From the NCBI RefSeq assembly GCF_005849285.1, contig NZ_CP040517.1, positions 2,114,501 through 2,178,500 of the forward strand: a stretch of DNA of 64,000 nucleotides, read 5' to 3'. Position numbers and translations under genes: made by a program. Each line of letters opens with the position of its first letter. Position 1 is the stretch's first letter. Under the pieces are notes generated by a model. The model did not search any database, was not told the origin of the DNA, and saw only the letters and a program-made list of their open reading frames with translations. Of this stretch, positions 25,454 to 34,574 are shown in pieces. This stretch comes from Luteithermobacter gelatinilyticus (GTDB lineage Bacteria > Pseudomonadota > Alphaproteobacteria > Sphingomonadales > Emcibacteraceae).

Positions 25454-25933
25454 ATGAAGGGTGATAAAAAAATAATTGAGTATCTGAACAAGATACTCAA
25501 AAACGAACTCACAGCCATTAATCAGTATTTTCTTCACAGCCGCATGTTTGGAGATTGGGGGCTCAAGGCGCTGGAAAAGCATGAATATGATGAGTCCATC
25601 GACGAGATGAAACATGCCGATGAGCTGGTCAAACGCATCCTGTTCCTTGAGGGGTTACCCAATCTGCAAAGCCTCAATCGCCTGCGCATCGGTGAAAATG
25701 TGCGAGAAATGCTGGAAGGGGATCTCAAGCTTGAACTTGAGGCCACAAAAGACCTGCGCGAAGCCATCGCCTATTGCGAAGACATCCGGGATTATGTCAG
25801 TCGCGACCTTTTGGAAGACATTCTGGAATCAGAAGAAGAACATATTGACTGGCTGGAAACCAATCTGTCCCTGATCGACAAGGTCGGCGAACAGAATTAC
25901 CTCCAATCCATGATGGGCGACACGGACGATTAG
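25454..25933 (+). CDS. bfr: Bacterioferritin
   Basis: 159 residues, standard length. The ferroxidase ligands are at the expected places: Glu in [18 protein letters not shown] (about residue 18), Glu and His in [21 protein letters not shown] (about 51 and 54) with the heme-ligand Met between them, Glu in [14 protein letters not shown] (about 94), and Glu/His in [11 protein letters not shown] (about 127 and 130). It forms a 24-mer heme-containing iron store released through Bfd, encoded just upstream. ATG 25454 is preceded by AGGAG. Its TAG stop consists of TA plus the first G of a palindromic repeat. Confidence 0.95.
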   Translation: MKGDKKIIEYLNKILKNELTAINQYFLHSRMFGDWGLKALEKHEYDESIDEMKHADELVKRILFLEGLPNLQSLNRLRIGENVREMLEGDLKLELEATKDLREAIAYCEDIRDYVSRDLLEDILESEEEHIDWLETNLSLIDKVGEQNYLQSMMGDTDD

Positions 25934-25957
25934 AGTGAATTGTGAATGGGTTGGCCC
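25931..25957. repeat. Half of a TA-flanked palindromic element in the bfr stop codon
   Basis: TA then GAGTGAATTGTGAATGGG followed by TTGGCCC, matching the left arm of the elements at 6105 and 53347. The right end is not visible; the sequence runs into a family 2 repeat instead. Confidence 0.65.
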
Positions 25958-25989
25958 TCCCGGAAGGGACACGGTGATCCGCTGGGTTT

Positions 25990-26066
25990 ATGGATTGCTT
26001 CGCTGCTGCTCGCGATGACAGCGTAAAGGGAAAATGTCATCGCGAGCCTGTGAGACGGGCGTAACG
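25990..26066. repeat. Paired REP-like repeats, family 2
   Basis: TGGATTGCTTCGCTGCTGCT, then CGCGATGACA, a spacer, and the inverted TGTCATCGCGAGCCTGTGAG with GCGTAACGATCC. The two halves face each other, as in BIME-type repeats. They lie between the convergent bfr and pyrD genes. Confidence 0.55.
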
Positions 26067-26078
26067 ATCCCTCAAAAC

Positions 26079-27149
26079 TTAGCGATGAGCCGCGCCGACC
26101 GCCTCCATGACAGAAGAAAAACCGTCTTCCCGCAGGCAGGCCAGCAACTCCCTCTTGATTTTCTGCACCAGACCCGGCCCGTGATAGGCCAGAGCCGAAT
26201 AGAGCTGGATGAGGGATGCTCCGGCCCGGATCTTGGCATAGGCCTGCTGCCCCGTGCTGACCCCTCCCACACCGATCAGTGGGATCCTGCCTTCCGTCAA
26301 CCGGTACATATCTTCCAGAACCTGAGTGGAAAATTCAAATAGGGGCTGGCCGCTGAGCCCTCCGGTTTCCTCCCGAAAAGAAGATTTCAGCTGGTCCCGC
26401 AGACCCACCGTAGTATTGCTGACAATCAGACCGTCAATCCCATGTTTAAGGATGATTTCAGCAATATCCGACCGTTCCTTGTCGTCCAGATCCGGGGCAA
26501 TCTTGACCAGCAGGGGTGGCAGGTAAGACAATTTCTCCCGGGCATGGTTGCGCACTGTCATCAGGCGGCTGAGCAGTTCATCCAGTGCCTCACGGCCCTG
26601 AAGTTTGCGTAAGCCAGGGGTATTGGGCGAGGAGATATTGACGGTGAAATAGTCTGCAAGTCCCAGAAGACGCTCCAACCCGGTCACATAATCGGCAATC
26701 GGGTCTTCACTGTCCTTGTTGGCGCCGATATTGGCCCCTACGATGCCCTCCTTAGCCAAAAGACGCCGGCGCTCCAGATTGGCGGCATAACGCTGAAGCC
26801 CCTTATTATTAAATCCCAACCGATTGATGATCGCCTCATCCTCGGTCAGGCGGAACAGGCGCGGTTTCGGATTGCCGGGCTGGGGACGCGGGGTTACTGT
26901 CCCGGTCTCGACAAACCCGAATCCCTGCGCCAGCATGGCATCCGGCACTTCTGCATTTTTATCGAATCCCGCCGCGAGACCCAGCGGATTTGAAAAGTTC
27001 AGGCCCCATAAACTGATCCCAAGTGCAGCATCGTCCCCGCCGCCCTGTGCCGGGACCAGCCCCGCTTTTAAGAGACGGATCACTAGGCCATGGGCCGTTT
27101 CCGGTGACAAGGCAAAAAACAGCGGTCTGGTCAGAGCATAAAGGTCCAT
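26079..27149 (-). CDS. pyrD: Dihydroorotate dehydrogenase (quinone), class 2
   Basis: 356 residues, the usual class 2 length. An N-terminal helical extension for membrane/quinone contact (MDLYALTRPLFFALSPETAH) is followed by a TIM barrel: NPLGLAAGFDKNAEVPDAM, the FMN and orotate-binding NINRLGFNNKGLQ-type stretch reading IINRLGFNNKGL, the catalytic Ser in TVNISSPNTPGLRKLQGR, and GVGGVSTGQQAYAKIRAGAS for phosphate binding. It carries out the fourth step of pyrimidine synthesis at the inner membrane. ATG 27149 has GAGGTG just upstream. Confidence 0.95.
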   Translation of the reverse strand: MDLYALTRPLFFALSPETAHGLVIRLLKAGLVPAQGGGDDAALGISLWGLNFSNPLGLAAGFDKNAEVPDAMLAQGFGFVETGTVTPRPQPGNPKPRLFRLTEDEAIINRLGFNNKGLQRYAANLERRRLLAKEGIVGANIGANKDSEDPIADYVTGLERLLGLADYFTVNISSPNTPGLRKLQGREALDELLSRLMTVRNHAREKLSYLPPLLVKIAPDLDDKERSDIAEIILKHGIDGLIVSNTTVGLRDQLKSSFREETGGLSGQPLFEFSTQVLEDMYRLTEGRIPLIGVGGVSTGQQAYAKIRAGASLIQLYSALAYHGPGLVQKIKRELLACLREDGFSSVMEAVGAAHR

Positions 27150-27181
27150 CAAACACCTCAAAACACAAAAAAACTGTCTCA

Positions 27182-27217
27182 GAGTGAATTGTTATTAGGT
27201 TGACCCGATTCACTCTA
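27182..27217. repeat. Short palindromic element upstream of pyrD
   Basis: GAGTGAATTGTTATTAGG, TTGACCC, and GATTCACTC followed by TA. It is a slightly diverged copy of the 40-bp element; the left flank is CA instead of TA. It lies 32 bases upstream of the pyrD start. Confidence 0.65.
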
Positions 27218-27355
27218 AACGTAAAGACAGATCATATACATGATCTGTCATACCAAACGGAAGCTTTTCATGCTAATGGATATCTTTTTATACTGCTGGA
27301 GCCTCTTCCCCTCTCTTGGGAAAAAGGCTCTGCCAGACGAATATGGTCACGGCAC

Positions 27356-27778
27356 TTAATCGTTGGCCTGAATCGCCAGTGCAGAATTGCCCAGTGCCTT
27401 GACCAGTTCAAACGCTTTTTTGCGTACGGCCGGATCCGAAATCCGGTAATAAGCCCGAACCAGTTCCAGGGTTTCCCGACGTGACAACTGATCCACCTCG
27501 AATGTCTGCTTGCCCCCCTCAGACAAACCCCGCTGGCCAGCCTCCTTCTGGTCCATGTCATCAAAGAAAAACGACACCGGGACATCCAGAATCTGGGACA
27601 GTTGATAAAGACGGCTGGAACCAATCCGGTTCGCGCCACGTTCGTATTTCTGAATCTGCTGGAACGTCAGGCCAAGCGCATTGCCCAGCTTTTCCTGGCT
27701 CATGCCGAGAAGCGTTCTGCGCAGCCGGACTCGTGAACCTACATGCACGTCAACAGGATCGGGTTTTGATTTTTTCAT
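27356..27778 (-). CDS. XRE-family transcriptional regulator
   Basis: 140 residues. A Cro/CI-type helix-turn-helix occupies residues about 12-70 (VRLRRTLLGMSQEKLGNALG, LTFQQIQKYERGANRI). The C-terminal half is charged and helical, with LSRRETLELVRAYYRISDP. A regulator of this type sits downstream of lnt in many Alphaproteobacteria, usually followed by metK and trmB. Here those two are missing and pyrD and bfr come next. Target genes are unknown. Confidence 0.85.
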   Translation of the reverse strand: MKKSKPDPVDVHVGSRVRLRRTLLGMSQEKLGNALGLTFQQIQKYERGANRIGSSRLYQLSQILDVPVSFFFDDMDQKEAGQRGLSEGGKQTFEVDQLSRRETLELVRAYYRISDPAVRKKAFELVKALGNSALAIQAND

Positions 27779-27886
27779 AAGTTGTTCCCAAAAAAACCTT
27801 TTATATTTATCTACCTATCTGGATTATATGCGTTATGTATTATCCGACCCCATACTCTATTTTTTTAGAGGTGAATAATAAACAGG

Positions 27887-29524
27887 TCAAGTATTATCTC
27901 TGCGCCCTCGCCTCCCGGCACATAGAACGATACCGCCAATCAGGCAACTCCCTACCATGATAAAGAATATCACATCCCGCACATGTGTATAAAGTGTTCC
28001 GCCAGAAATTTTCCGCGGCAGATACTGGTCCAACACGCCTCTGCGATTCAGGTCAATCTGCCCGACCACCTGACCATATGAATCGATCACAGCAGAAATA
28101 CCGGTACCCGCGGAACGGATGATGGGGATGCCTTCTTCAATCGCCCGCACCCGGGTTTGAAGGAAATGCTGATAAGGGCCGGTCCGGTCGCCGTACCAGG
28201 CGTCATTGGTCAGATTAAGCAGCCAGTCGGGCCGGTCCTTTTCATCAATGACAGCTCCCGGAAAAATGATTTCGTAACAGATCAGCACCCCAAACGGCGG
28301 CAGGCCTGGCATATGTTGCGTGACCCGTCCGGGGCCAGGGGAATATTCCAGCCCGCCCAGTGCCTCCTCGACCCCCAGCAGGGAAAACAGCAGATGAAAA
28401 AAATCCGGAATATATTCCCCAAAAGGCACTAAATGGCTTTTGTCATAAAGCCCGGCAATCTGACCGTTATGATCTATGGCGATAAATGAATTCCAGATGG
28501 ATACTCCGTCCCGCCCCAGTTCCCGCCGGGGAAATCCGGTGAGTACCATGCCCTCATCCCCCAACATATCGGCGATCAGATAACGCCGGGAAGGCTCCTG
28601 GTCCAGAAAATAGATCACGGCCGTTTCAGGCCAAATAACATGGGTGATGCCTTCCTCGGGCTTGCGACGGCTCATATTCAGATAGTCCAGAAAATTATCC
28701 GCCCTTTTTTCCGGGTCCCATTTGTCCCATTGATTGATGTTAGGCTGAACCAGGCGCAGTTTGACGTCCTTGATAAAATCCGTCTGATCCGGCAGACGCC
28801 AGGCGCCATAGGCATAGAGGCCCCCAAGCCCTCCCAAGAACAAGGCCAGACACAACCCGCCTTTTATGGTCTTCAGACCAAAATGAAACATAAGATAAGG
28901 CAGAAACGCCAAAATCAGCACCACAGCGCCCAGACCATATACCCCCACCAGGTTTGTAACTTGTAACAGGGCATCGGAAAATCCGAAAACATATCCGTTC
29001 AAATTCCACGGAAAGCCCGTAAATAAATGCCCCCGTAGCCATTCGGCAAAACTCCACATCCCCACAAATACCAGCACGGCCGCAACGACCTGCCGCTCCG
29101 TCGGGCGCCGTCGGAAAAACAATCGAAACCCAACGCCTACCAACCCGGGATAAACCGCAAGAAGAGCCGACAATCCCGCCACCGCCACAACCCCGCCCCA
29201 GGCCGGTACATCATCCTGAAAATAAAAGGCGTTGGCGATCCATAAAAGGCCGATAAAAAACTGCCCGAAACCGAACCCCCAGCCATAAAGAAATGCCTGT
29301 TTTTGCGTGGTGGCCTGATGAAAACACATCATCAGCAACGGATAAGACAAGCACAGCAGAAAAACCAGATAGAACGGCGCAAAGGCAAACGCAGAAAGCA
29401 TGCCGCCAATCAGACACAGCAGCAACCGCTGATGCAAATGGCGCCGGGCGAGCCAGAAGGTTACATCACGCAAAAGAGGATTTCGAGGCAATTGCACCGC
29501 CAAAACCTTTGCCTCAGCCTCCAT
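27887..29524 (-). CDS. lnt: Apolipoprotein N-acyltransferase
   Basis: 545 residues. About eight membrane helices precede a periplasmic nitrilase-like domain (residues about 250-500) and a final helix. The catalytic triad is visible: Glu in THVIWPETAVIYF, Lys in LYDKSHLVPFGEYIP and Cys in FGVLICYEIIFPGAV. Lnt adds the third acyl chain to lipoproteins at the outer face of the inner membrane. The start overlaps the corC stop by 11 bases, so it is the last gene of the miaB-phoH-ybeY-corC-lnt operon. Confidence 0.93.
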   Translation of the reverse strand: MEAEAKVLAVQLPRNPLLRDVTFWLARRHLHQRLLLCLIGGMLSAFAFAPFYLVFLLCLSYPLLMMCFHQATTQKQAFLYGWGFGFGQFFIGLLWIANAFYFQDDVPAWGGVVAVAGLSALLAVYPGLVGVGFRLFFRRRPTERQVVAAVLVFVGMWSFAEWLRGHLFTGFPWNLNGYVFGFSDALLQVTNLVGVYGLGAVVLILAFLPYLMFHFGLKTIKGGLCLALFLGGLGGLYAYGAWRLPDQTDFIKDVKLRLVQPNINQWDKWDPEKRADNFLDYLNMSRRKPEEGITHVIWPETAVIYFLDQEPSRRYLIADMLGDEGMVLTGFPRRELGRDGVSIWNSFIAIDHNGQIAGLYDKSHLVPFGEYIPDFFHLLFSLLGVEEALGGLEYSPGPGRVTQHMPGLPPFGVLICYEIIFPGAVIDEKDRPDWLLNLTNDAWYGDRTGPYQHFLQTRVRAIEEGIPIIRSAGTGISAVIDSYGQVVGQIDLNRRGVLDQYLPRKISGGTLYTHVRDVIFFIMVGSCLIGGIVLCAGRRGRRDNT

Positions 29525-30479
29525 TCTCGCTCTCCCTGGCCGATAAAGGCTGGACCTGGGTCAGCATTTCCGGTTTGGGACGATGGATCAAAACAGTTTT
29601 GATCCGTCGGGCGTCTCCCTCCATGATTTCAAACCGCAACCCCTTGTCATGGTCTATGATTTCGCCAATCTGCGGGATATGCCCCGCCAGGGTAAAGACC
29701 AGTCCCCCCAAAGTGTCCACGTCGTATTCTTCTTCATCTGGCAACAACTCAAACCCCAGAAGATCTTCCAATTCATCAATCTCCATACGGGCATCCACCT
29801 TGAGCCGTCCATCGGGCAATTCGGACAACAACTCCTCGGCGGCGATATCGTGTTCATCTTCGATATCCCCGACGATTTGCTCCACCAAATCCTCAATGGT
29901 CACCAACCCGTCCGTTCCGCCATACTCGTCCACCACCAGGGCCATGTGAATATGTGTCGCCTGCATCTTGACCAGAAGATCCATCAGACGCATGGAGGGC
30001 GGCACAAAAAGAATGGGGCGTTGAATGGTGCGCAACGCCGGACGTTTCCCGAACTGCTGATATTCATCAGACGCAAACACCCGGAACACATCTTTGATAT
30101 GGACCATCGCGATCACTTCATCCAGGCTTTCCCGATAGACCGGAAGCCGGGAGATAGAGGCTTCCCGGAAAATCCGCATCAATTCGTCAAAGGGGGTGGA
30201 AGCCTCAACAGCAATAATATCGGCGCGGGGGACCATGACCTCCTCCACGCGCTTGTCGCCAAAAGCAAGCGTATTTCTGATGATGGAGCGCTCTTCTTCC
30301 CTGAGCGACAAATCGTCCGCTTCCAGCTCTTCCATCACCTCCTCAAGGCTTTCCTTGAGGCTTGTATCTCCATTTCGGGCAGTAAAGAGTTTTTTCAGCC
30401 AGCTCCATATACTGCCCCTGTTACTCGAAGAAGGGTCGGGGTCTGAACTTTCCCCGGCAAGGCTCTGATGTGTGTTCAT
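29514..30479 (-). CDS. corC: CorC/HlyC-type CBS-domain protein
   Basis: 321 residues without membrane helices. Two CBS domains occupy residues about 70-200 (VEEVMVPRADIIAVEASTPF; RPILFVPPSMRLMDLLVKMQ with HMALVVDEYGGTDGLVTIED), and a CorC_HlyC transporter-associated domain fills residues about 225-300. It is a cytoplasmic protein linked to Mg2+/Co2+ efflux and to membrane integrity. It lies between ybeY and lnt, as is usual in this class. Confidence 0.9.
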   Translation of the reverse strand: MNTHQSLAGESSDPDPSSSNRGSIWSWLKKLFTARNGDTSLKESLEEVMEELEADDLSLREEERSIIRNTLAFGDKRVEEVMVPRADIIAVEASTPFDELMRIFREASISRLPVYRESLDEVIAMVHIKDVFRVFASDEYQQFGKRPALRTIQRPILFVPPSMRLMDLLVKMQATHIHMALVVDEYGGTDGLVTIEDLVEQIVGDIEDEHDIAAEELLSELPDGRLKVDARMEIDELEDLLGFELLPDEEEYDVDTLGGLVFTLAGHIPQIGEIIDHDKGLRFEIMEGDARRIKTVLIHRPKPEMLTQVQPLSARESENGG

Positions 30480-30511
30480 TGTCCTGTTCTGTGATAGACT
30501 GCAATATATTT

Positions 30512-31069
30512 TTACGTTGACATTTCCTGATAGGGGTCGTCAATCCCAAAAGTCGCCAATAGACGTTTTTCAAGGGCTTCCATCACTTCGGCGTCCTTTT
30601 CGTCGATATGATCATACCCCAGAAGATGCAAAAAGCCATGCACGACCAAATGAGTAAAATGATCCGCGACGGTTTTCCCGGAAGATATGGCTTCCTTTTC
30701 CACGGTTTCAAGAGCCAGGATTATATCGCCCAACGATAAGGGGTATTCAGGAAGGTCAGGTTCAGGCCCAAAAAACTGCTTTAGCTCCGCCTCGTCCAGA
30801 CCGGGAAAAGACAACACATTCGTCGCCTTGTCCTTATCACGGTAGTCCCGGTTCAAAACCCGGATCGCCGCATCGTCAGTCAGGACCACACTGAGTTCCA
30901 AATGGGGGAAGGCGGCAATATTCGCGGTTTCAGGCAATTCATGAAACAAGGCGGTTACAATCCGCGCCACCTCGATCTCGGGATCAGCGAAATGCACCCG
31001 CCATCCCTTTTCCTCGACGCTCACATCGAGGTGAAAACTGTCCGGCAGATGAAACCTGTCCGACGGCAT
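30512..31069 (-). CDS. ybeY: Endoribonuclease YbeY
   Basis: 185 residues. The zinc site H-x3-H-x5-H is present in LVVHGFLHLLGYDHIDEKDA near residue 133. Upstream, NRDYRDKDKATNVLSFPGLD is the family signature. YbeY takes part in 16S rRNA 3' maturation and ribosome quality control. It starts two bases after the phoH stop and is followed by corC after 32 bases. Confidence 0.95.
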   Translation of the reverse strand: MPSDRFHLPDSFHLDVSVEEKGWRVHFADPEIEVARIVTALFHELPETANIAAFPHLELSVVLTDDAAIRVLNRDYRDKDKATNVLSFPGLDEAELKQFFGPEPDLPEYPLSLGDIILALETVEKEAISSGKTVADHFTHLVVHGFLHLLGYDHIDEKDAEVMEALEKRLLATFGIDDPYQEMST

Positions 31070-31071
31070 GA

Positions 31072-32139
31072 TCAGTTCTTTTTCCGTACCGACCGGGAAG
31101 ATGTTGCCGAGGCGTTTTTCACCGGGTTTTTTTTGTCATAGGCTTCGACAATTTTACTGACCAGGGAATGGCGCACCACATCTGCTGCCGTAAAATTGAC
31201 AAAGGCGATATCACGAAGACGGCCCAAAGTCTCAAGGGCATCAGCCAGCCCGGATTTCGAACCGTCCGGCAGATCCACCTGTGAGGGATCACCCGCCACC
31301 ACCATACGGCAGTTTTCCCCGAACCGGGTAAGAAACATTTTCATCTGCATGGGTGTGGTGTTCTGGGCTTCATCCAGAATCACAAAGGCATTGGAAAGGG
31401 TACGCCCCCGCATAAACGCCAACGGCGCAATTTCGATCTCTCCCCGTTCAATGCGTTTTTCCGTCTGTTCCAGGGAAATCATCTGTCCCAGTGCATCAAA
31501 CAACGGCCTGAGATAGGGGTCCACCTTTTCCCGCATATCTCCCGGTAAAAATCCCAGCTTCTCCCCCGCTTCCACCGCAGGGCGCGACAAAATAATGCGT
31601 TCCACCCGCCCCTCCAAAAGGAAAGAGACCGCCATAGCCACCGCCAGAAATGTCTTGCCCGTGCCCGCCGGTCCCAGACCAAACACCATGTCATGATCTC
31701 TGAGCGCTTCAATATATTTCGCCTGATTGGGGGACCGTGGGGAAAGCACCGTCTTGCGAGTCCGGATCACAATATCTGTACTGCCGGAAACTATACTGCC
31801 GGAAACTTTTCTAACCTTGTCTTCGCCAAGGGACGGTTTTTCCGTCAGCTGAGCCAGGCGCACGGCCGCATCCACCTCATTCAGTCCCACTTCCCGGCCC
31901 TGGTCCACCATATCATACAATTTCAACAGCACCGATTTGGCAATATCGCAGGCTTCGGACGCTCCATAAATGGCAATCAGATTGCCCCGGCTGTTGAGCA
32001 TCACATCCAGATCCTGCTCCAGACGGGACAAATGAATATTATATTCCCCGCACAACAGCGCCAATAGCGCGTTATCCTCGAATTCCAGGACGATTTCTTC
32101 GTTGATCTGTGTGCTTTTGCGGGAAGGCATACGCGTCAC
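31072..32139 (-). CDS. phoH: PhoH-family ATPase
   Basis: 355 residues. An N-terminal KH-like region (residues about 15-90, LSRLEQDLDVMLNSRGNLIA) precedes the PhoH ATPase domain: Walker A FGLGPAGTGKTFLAVAMA near residue 159 and Walker B NAFVILDEAQNTTPMQMKMF. The protein is an RNA-related ATPase functionally paired with YbeY. It ends two bases before ybeY and starts seven bases after the miaB stop, so the cluster is tightly coupled. Confidence 0.92.
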   Translation of the reverse strand: MTRMPSRKSTQINEEIVLEFEDNALLALLCGEYNIHLSRLEQDLDVMLNSRGNLIAIYGASEACDIAKSVLLKLYDMVDQGREVGLNEVDAAVRLAQLTEKPSLGEDKVRKVSGSIVSGSTDIVIRTRKTVLSPRSPNQAKYIEALRDHDMVFGLGPAGTGKTFLAVAMAVSFLLEGRVERIILSRPAVEAGEKLGFLPGDMREKVDPYLRPLFDALGQMISLEQTEKRIERGEIEIAPLAFMRGRTLSNAFVILDEAQNTTPMQMKMFLTRFGENCRMVVAGDPSQVDLPDGSKSGLADALETLGRLRDIAFVNFTAADVVRHSLVSKIVEAYDKKNPVKNASATSSRSVRKKN

Positions 32140-32146
32140 TACCTTT

Positions 32147-33538
32147 TCAGGCCGCCGGCTGGCCGGCCTGTGCGGGCCCCACTACTTCCCCTTTCAGGCT
32201 GTGCGGTCCGGCAGCAAGGATTTTGACATCAACAATCTGGCCAAACAGCGCCGCCACATCTTCCTTGTTCGGCAAAGTGACATGCACGGCCTGCATATAC
32301 GGGCTGCGGCCCACCAGTTGCCCGGTTTCCTTGCCGCGCCGTTCCAGAAGCACCGGCATCACCCGCCCCACCGTATTTTCGTTAAAAGCCACCTGCTGAC
32401 GGGACAGCTCCGCCTGCAATTCAGCCAGTCGCGCAGCCTTGACATCCTCGGGCACCTGATCGTCCATAACGGCGGCGGGCGTTCCCGGCCGGGCGCTGTA
32501 TTTAAAGGAATAGGCCTGGGCATAACCGATGTCCCGGACCAGGTGCATGGTTTCCCCAAACTCCGCATCCGTTTCCCCGGGAAACCCGACGATAAAGTCT
32601 CCGGAAAGGGCAATGTCAGGACGCGCCCGGCGCAATTCCTCAATAATCCTGCGATAGGACTCGGCCGTATGGTGGCGGTTCATGGCTTTCAAAATCCGGT
32701 CGGATCCGGCCTGTACAGGCAGATGCAGATACGGCATGCATTCTTCCACCTCCGCATGCACCCGGATCAGATCCTCACTCATGTCGGCCGGATGGGATGT
32801 GGTGTAACGAATTCTCCTGAACCCTGGATCCTTGGCCAATTCCCGGATCAGGCGTGCCAGTGACCACTCCTCACCAGAAACCGTCAGGCCGTGATATGCA
32901 TTCACGTTCTGCCCCAGGAGCGTCACTTCCACCACGCCAGCTTCCGCCAGCCGGCGGGCATCATTCATCACATCTTCGACCGAGCGGGAAAATTCCGCCC
33001 CCCGAGTATAGGGCACCACGCAATAGGTACAGAATTTGTCGCAGCCCTCCTGAACCGTCAGAAACGCTGAACTTTTCCGTTCCACCTGTTTCCTGGACAG
33101 ACTGTCGAATTTTTCATCCACCGACAAATCCGTATCCAGAATACGCGGCTTGCGCCCGGCGGCCTTGGCGGTGATGGCCCGGTTGACCATATCCGGCAGA
33201 CGGTGATAGGTCTGCGGCCCAAAAACCATATCCACCGCCGGCGCGCGTTTCATGATTTCGCCGCCTTCCGCCTGGGCCACACAGCCACCCACGGCCAGAA
33301 CCATGTCCCGCCCCTCGCGGTTGTGCTTTTCTTTCATCTGGCGGATACGGCCAATGTCCGAATACACCTTTTCAGCGGCCTTTTCACGAATGTGACACGT
33401 GTTCAGCACCACAAGGTCGGCATCATCTGGCTTGTCGGTCACCTGATAGCCTTCAGGCGCCATCACGTCCACCATACGTTCCGTATCATAGACGTTCATC
33501 TGACAGCCATAGGTTTTAATATAAAGTTTTTTCGTCAC
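32147..33538 (-). CDS. miaB: tRNA-2-methylthio-N6-isopentenyladenosine synthase
   Basis: 463 residues. The N-terminal MTTase domain holds Cys of [27 protein letters not shown] and [13 protein letters not shown] for one [4Fe-4S] cluster. The radical-SAM motif is [20 protein letters not shown], and a TRAM domain lies at the C-terminus (about residues 390-455). MiaB methylthiolates A37 of tRNAs that read UNN codons. It leads the miaB-phoH-ybeY-corC-lnt operon. Confidence 0.95.
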   Translation of the reverse strand: MTKKLYIKTYGCQMNVYDTERMVDVMAPEGYQVTDKPDDADLVVLNTCHIREKAAEKVYSDIGRIRQMKEKHNREGRDMVLAVGGCVAQAEGGEIMKRAPAVDMVFGPQTYHRLPDMVNRAITAKAAGRKPRILDTDLSVDEKFDSLSRKQVERKSSAFLTVQEGCDKFCTYCVVPYTRGAEFSRSVEDVMNDARRLAEAGVVEVTLLGQNVNAYHGLTVSGEEWSLARLIRELAKDPGFRRIRYTTSHPADMSEDLIRVHAEVEECMPYLHLPVQAGSDRILKAMNRHHTAESYRRIIEELRRARPDIALSGDFIVGFPGETDAEFGETMHLVRDIGYAQAYSFKYSARPGTPAAVMDDQVPEDVKAARLAELQAELSRQQVAFNENTVGRVMPVLLERRGKETGQLVGRSPYMQAVHVTLPNKEDVAALFGQIVDVKILAAGPHSLKGEVVGPAQAGQPAA

Positions 33539-33580
33539 ATTCAGACCTGCTCAAAAATAGGCACGCGCTCGTAAAACATC

Positions 33581-33600
33581 TTCAGGGCTTCTTCCCTGAA
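33581..33600 (-). terminator. Weak hairpin between plsC and miaB
   Basis: Minus-strand TTCAGGG/CCCTGAA stem with a six-base loop, followed by GATGTTTT. It could be a weak terminator after plsC or an attenuator before miaB. Confidence 0.35.
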
Positions 33601-33657
33601 AATCCGCATCAAGGCTCGCAATCTACCACTTGCGGCGCAGGAGTCAACTCACGGGAG

Positions 33658-34503
33658 TTAACTCAGAAGCAGCCTTCCCCCGGCCTGCCGGCCCCGCAAG
33701 GTGTCCACCAGACGTTTTTCAATGGTGCGATGACAATAACTGGCCAATTCCTTACGGGACTTGAACAGGTTGCGGGAAACCGGCTCATGAAAATGAACTT
33801 CCACATCCACACAAAGCAGCTTCAAAAATGCCTTCAGATGCGGTGTCAGTTCCATGTCCCCATACCAGGCCACTTTCGGCAGCGTCGAACGCAACACCGG
33901 CATATTATTGATCCGCCGGTAGACAAGCGTGACCGGCTGCACCATCAGCGGCTTACGTTGACCTGCGGCTTCATCCTCAACATGCATGACCTGTTCAGTA
34001 ACCCCAAACAGGGCACTTTTGAAGGGCAACACCCGGGACCCGTCGGATGTGGTACCTTCAGGAAACAGGATCAAATTGTCTCCGTTCTGCATGCGCTCAT
34101 GGAGCTCCTGTTTCTGGTTATGGACGTCACTGCGTTTATTGCGATTGATAAAAATGGTCCTTTGCAGCGTCGCCAGATAACCGATCAGCGGCCATTCCGC
34201 CATGTCACCGCGGGCCACAAAACAGGCCCCTTTGAGGATCCGTCCCAACACCAGTATATCAATCCAGGAAATATGATTACAAACATATAAAACAGGGCGG
34301 CCATTCTGTACTGGCTGGCCCACCGTCCGGATCCGGATATTCAGGGCATTGCACAAAGAGCCGTGCACCATATGGGGCAACCGTTTATATCCGGGTATCC
34401 TGAATTTATGGAACAGGATCGTTGGCGGCAAAAGGACCATCATATAGGCCAACGCTTTAGCAATCCTGAAATACACCCGCATAGCGATCCGTCTTATCCG
34501 CAT
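33658..34503 (-). CDS. plsC: 1-acyl-sn-glycerol-3-phosphate acyltransferase
   Basis: 281 residues. One or two membrane helices near the N-terminus are followed by the acyltransferase motifs: the HX4D box in YVCNHISWIDILVLGRIL near residue 78, the FPEGTTSDGSRVLPFKSALF block near residue 151, and VQPVTLVYRR. It makes phosphatidic acid from lysophosphatidate at the inner membrane. OlsA-type relatives use lyso-ornithine lipid; with olsB at 53505 this alternative deserves note. ATG 34503 has GGAAGGG upstream, inside the hairpin at 34505-34559. Confidence 0.85.
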   Translation of the reverse strand: MRIRRIAMRVYFRIAKALAYMMVLLPPTILFHKFRIPGYKRLPHMVHGSLCNALNIRIRTVGQPVQNGRPVLYVCNHISWIDILVLGRILKGACFVARGDMAEWPLIGYLATLQRTIFINRNKRSDVHNQKQELHERMQNGDNLILFPEGTTSDGSRVLPFKSALFGVTEQVMHVEDEAAGQRKPLMVQPVTLVYRRINNMPVLRSTLPKVAWYGDMELTPHLKAFLKLLCVDVEVHFHEPVSRNLFKSRKELASYCHRTIEKRLVDTLRGRQAGGRLLLS

Positions 34504-34504
34504 G

Positions 34505-34559
34505 AAAGCCCTTCCGCCGTTGCCCTGTGGGCATTTTCCACGGGATCAGGAAGGGCTTT
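34505..34559 (-). promoter_or_regulatory. Long hairpin that includes the plsC ribosome site
   Basis: AAAGCCCTTCC (34505-34515) and GGAAGGGCTTT (34549-34559) form a perfect 11-bp stem around a structured 33-base loop with its own inner CCCGTGG/CCCACAGGG-type pairing. On the minus strand the GGAAGGG ribosome site of plsC lies in the 3' arm, directly before the ATG. It may gate translation of plsC, or act as a terminator after fur, though the minus-strand T-run is poor. On the plus strand it is followed by five T. Confidence 0.45.
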
Positions 34560-34574
34560 TTGTGATTAGGTTTT

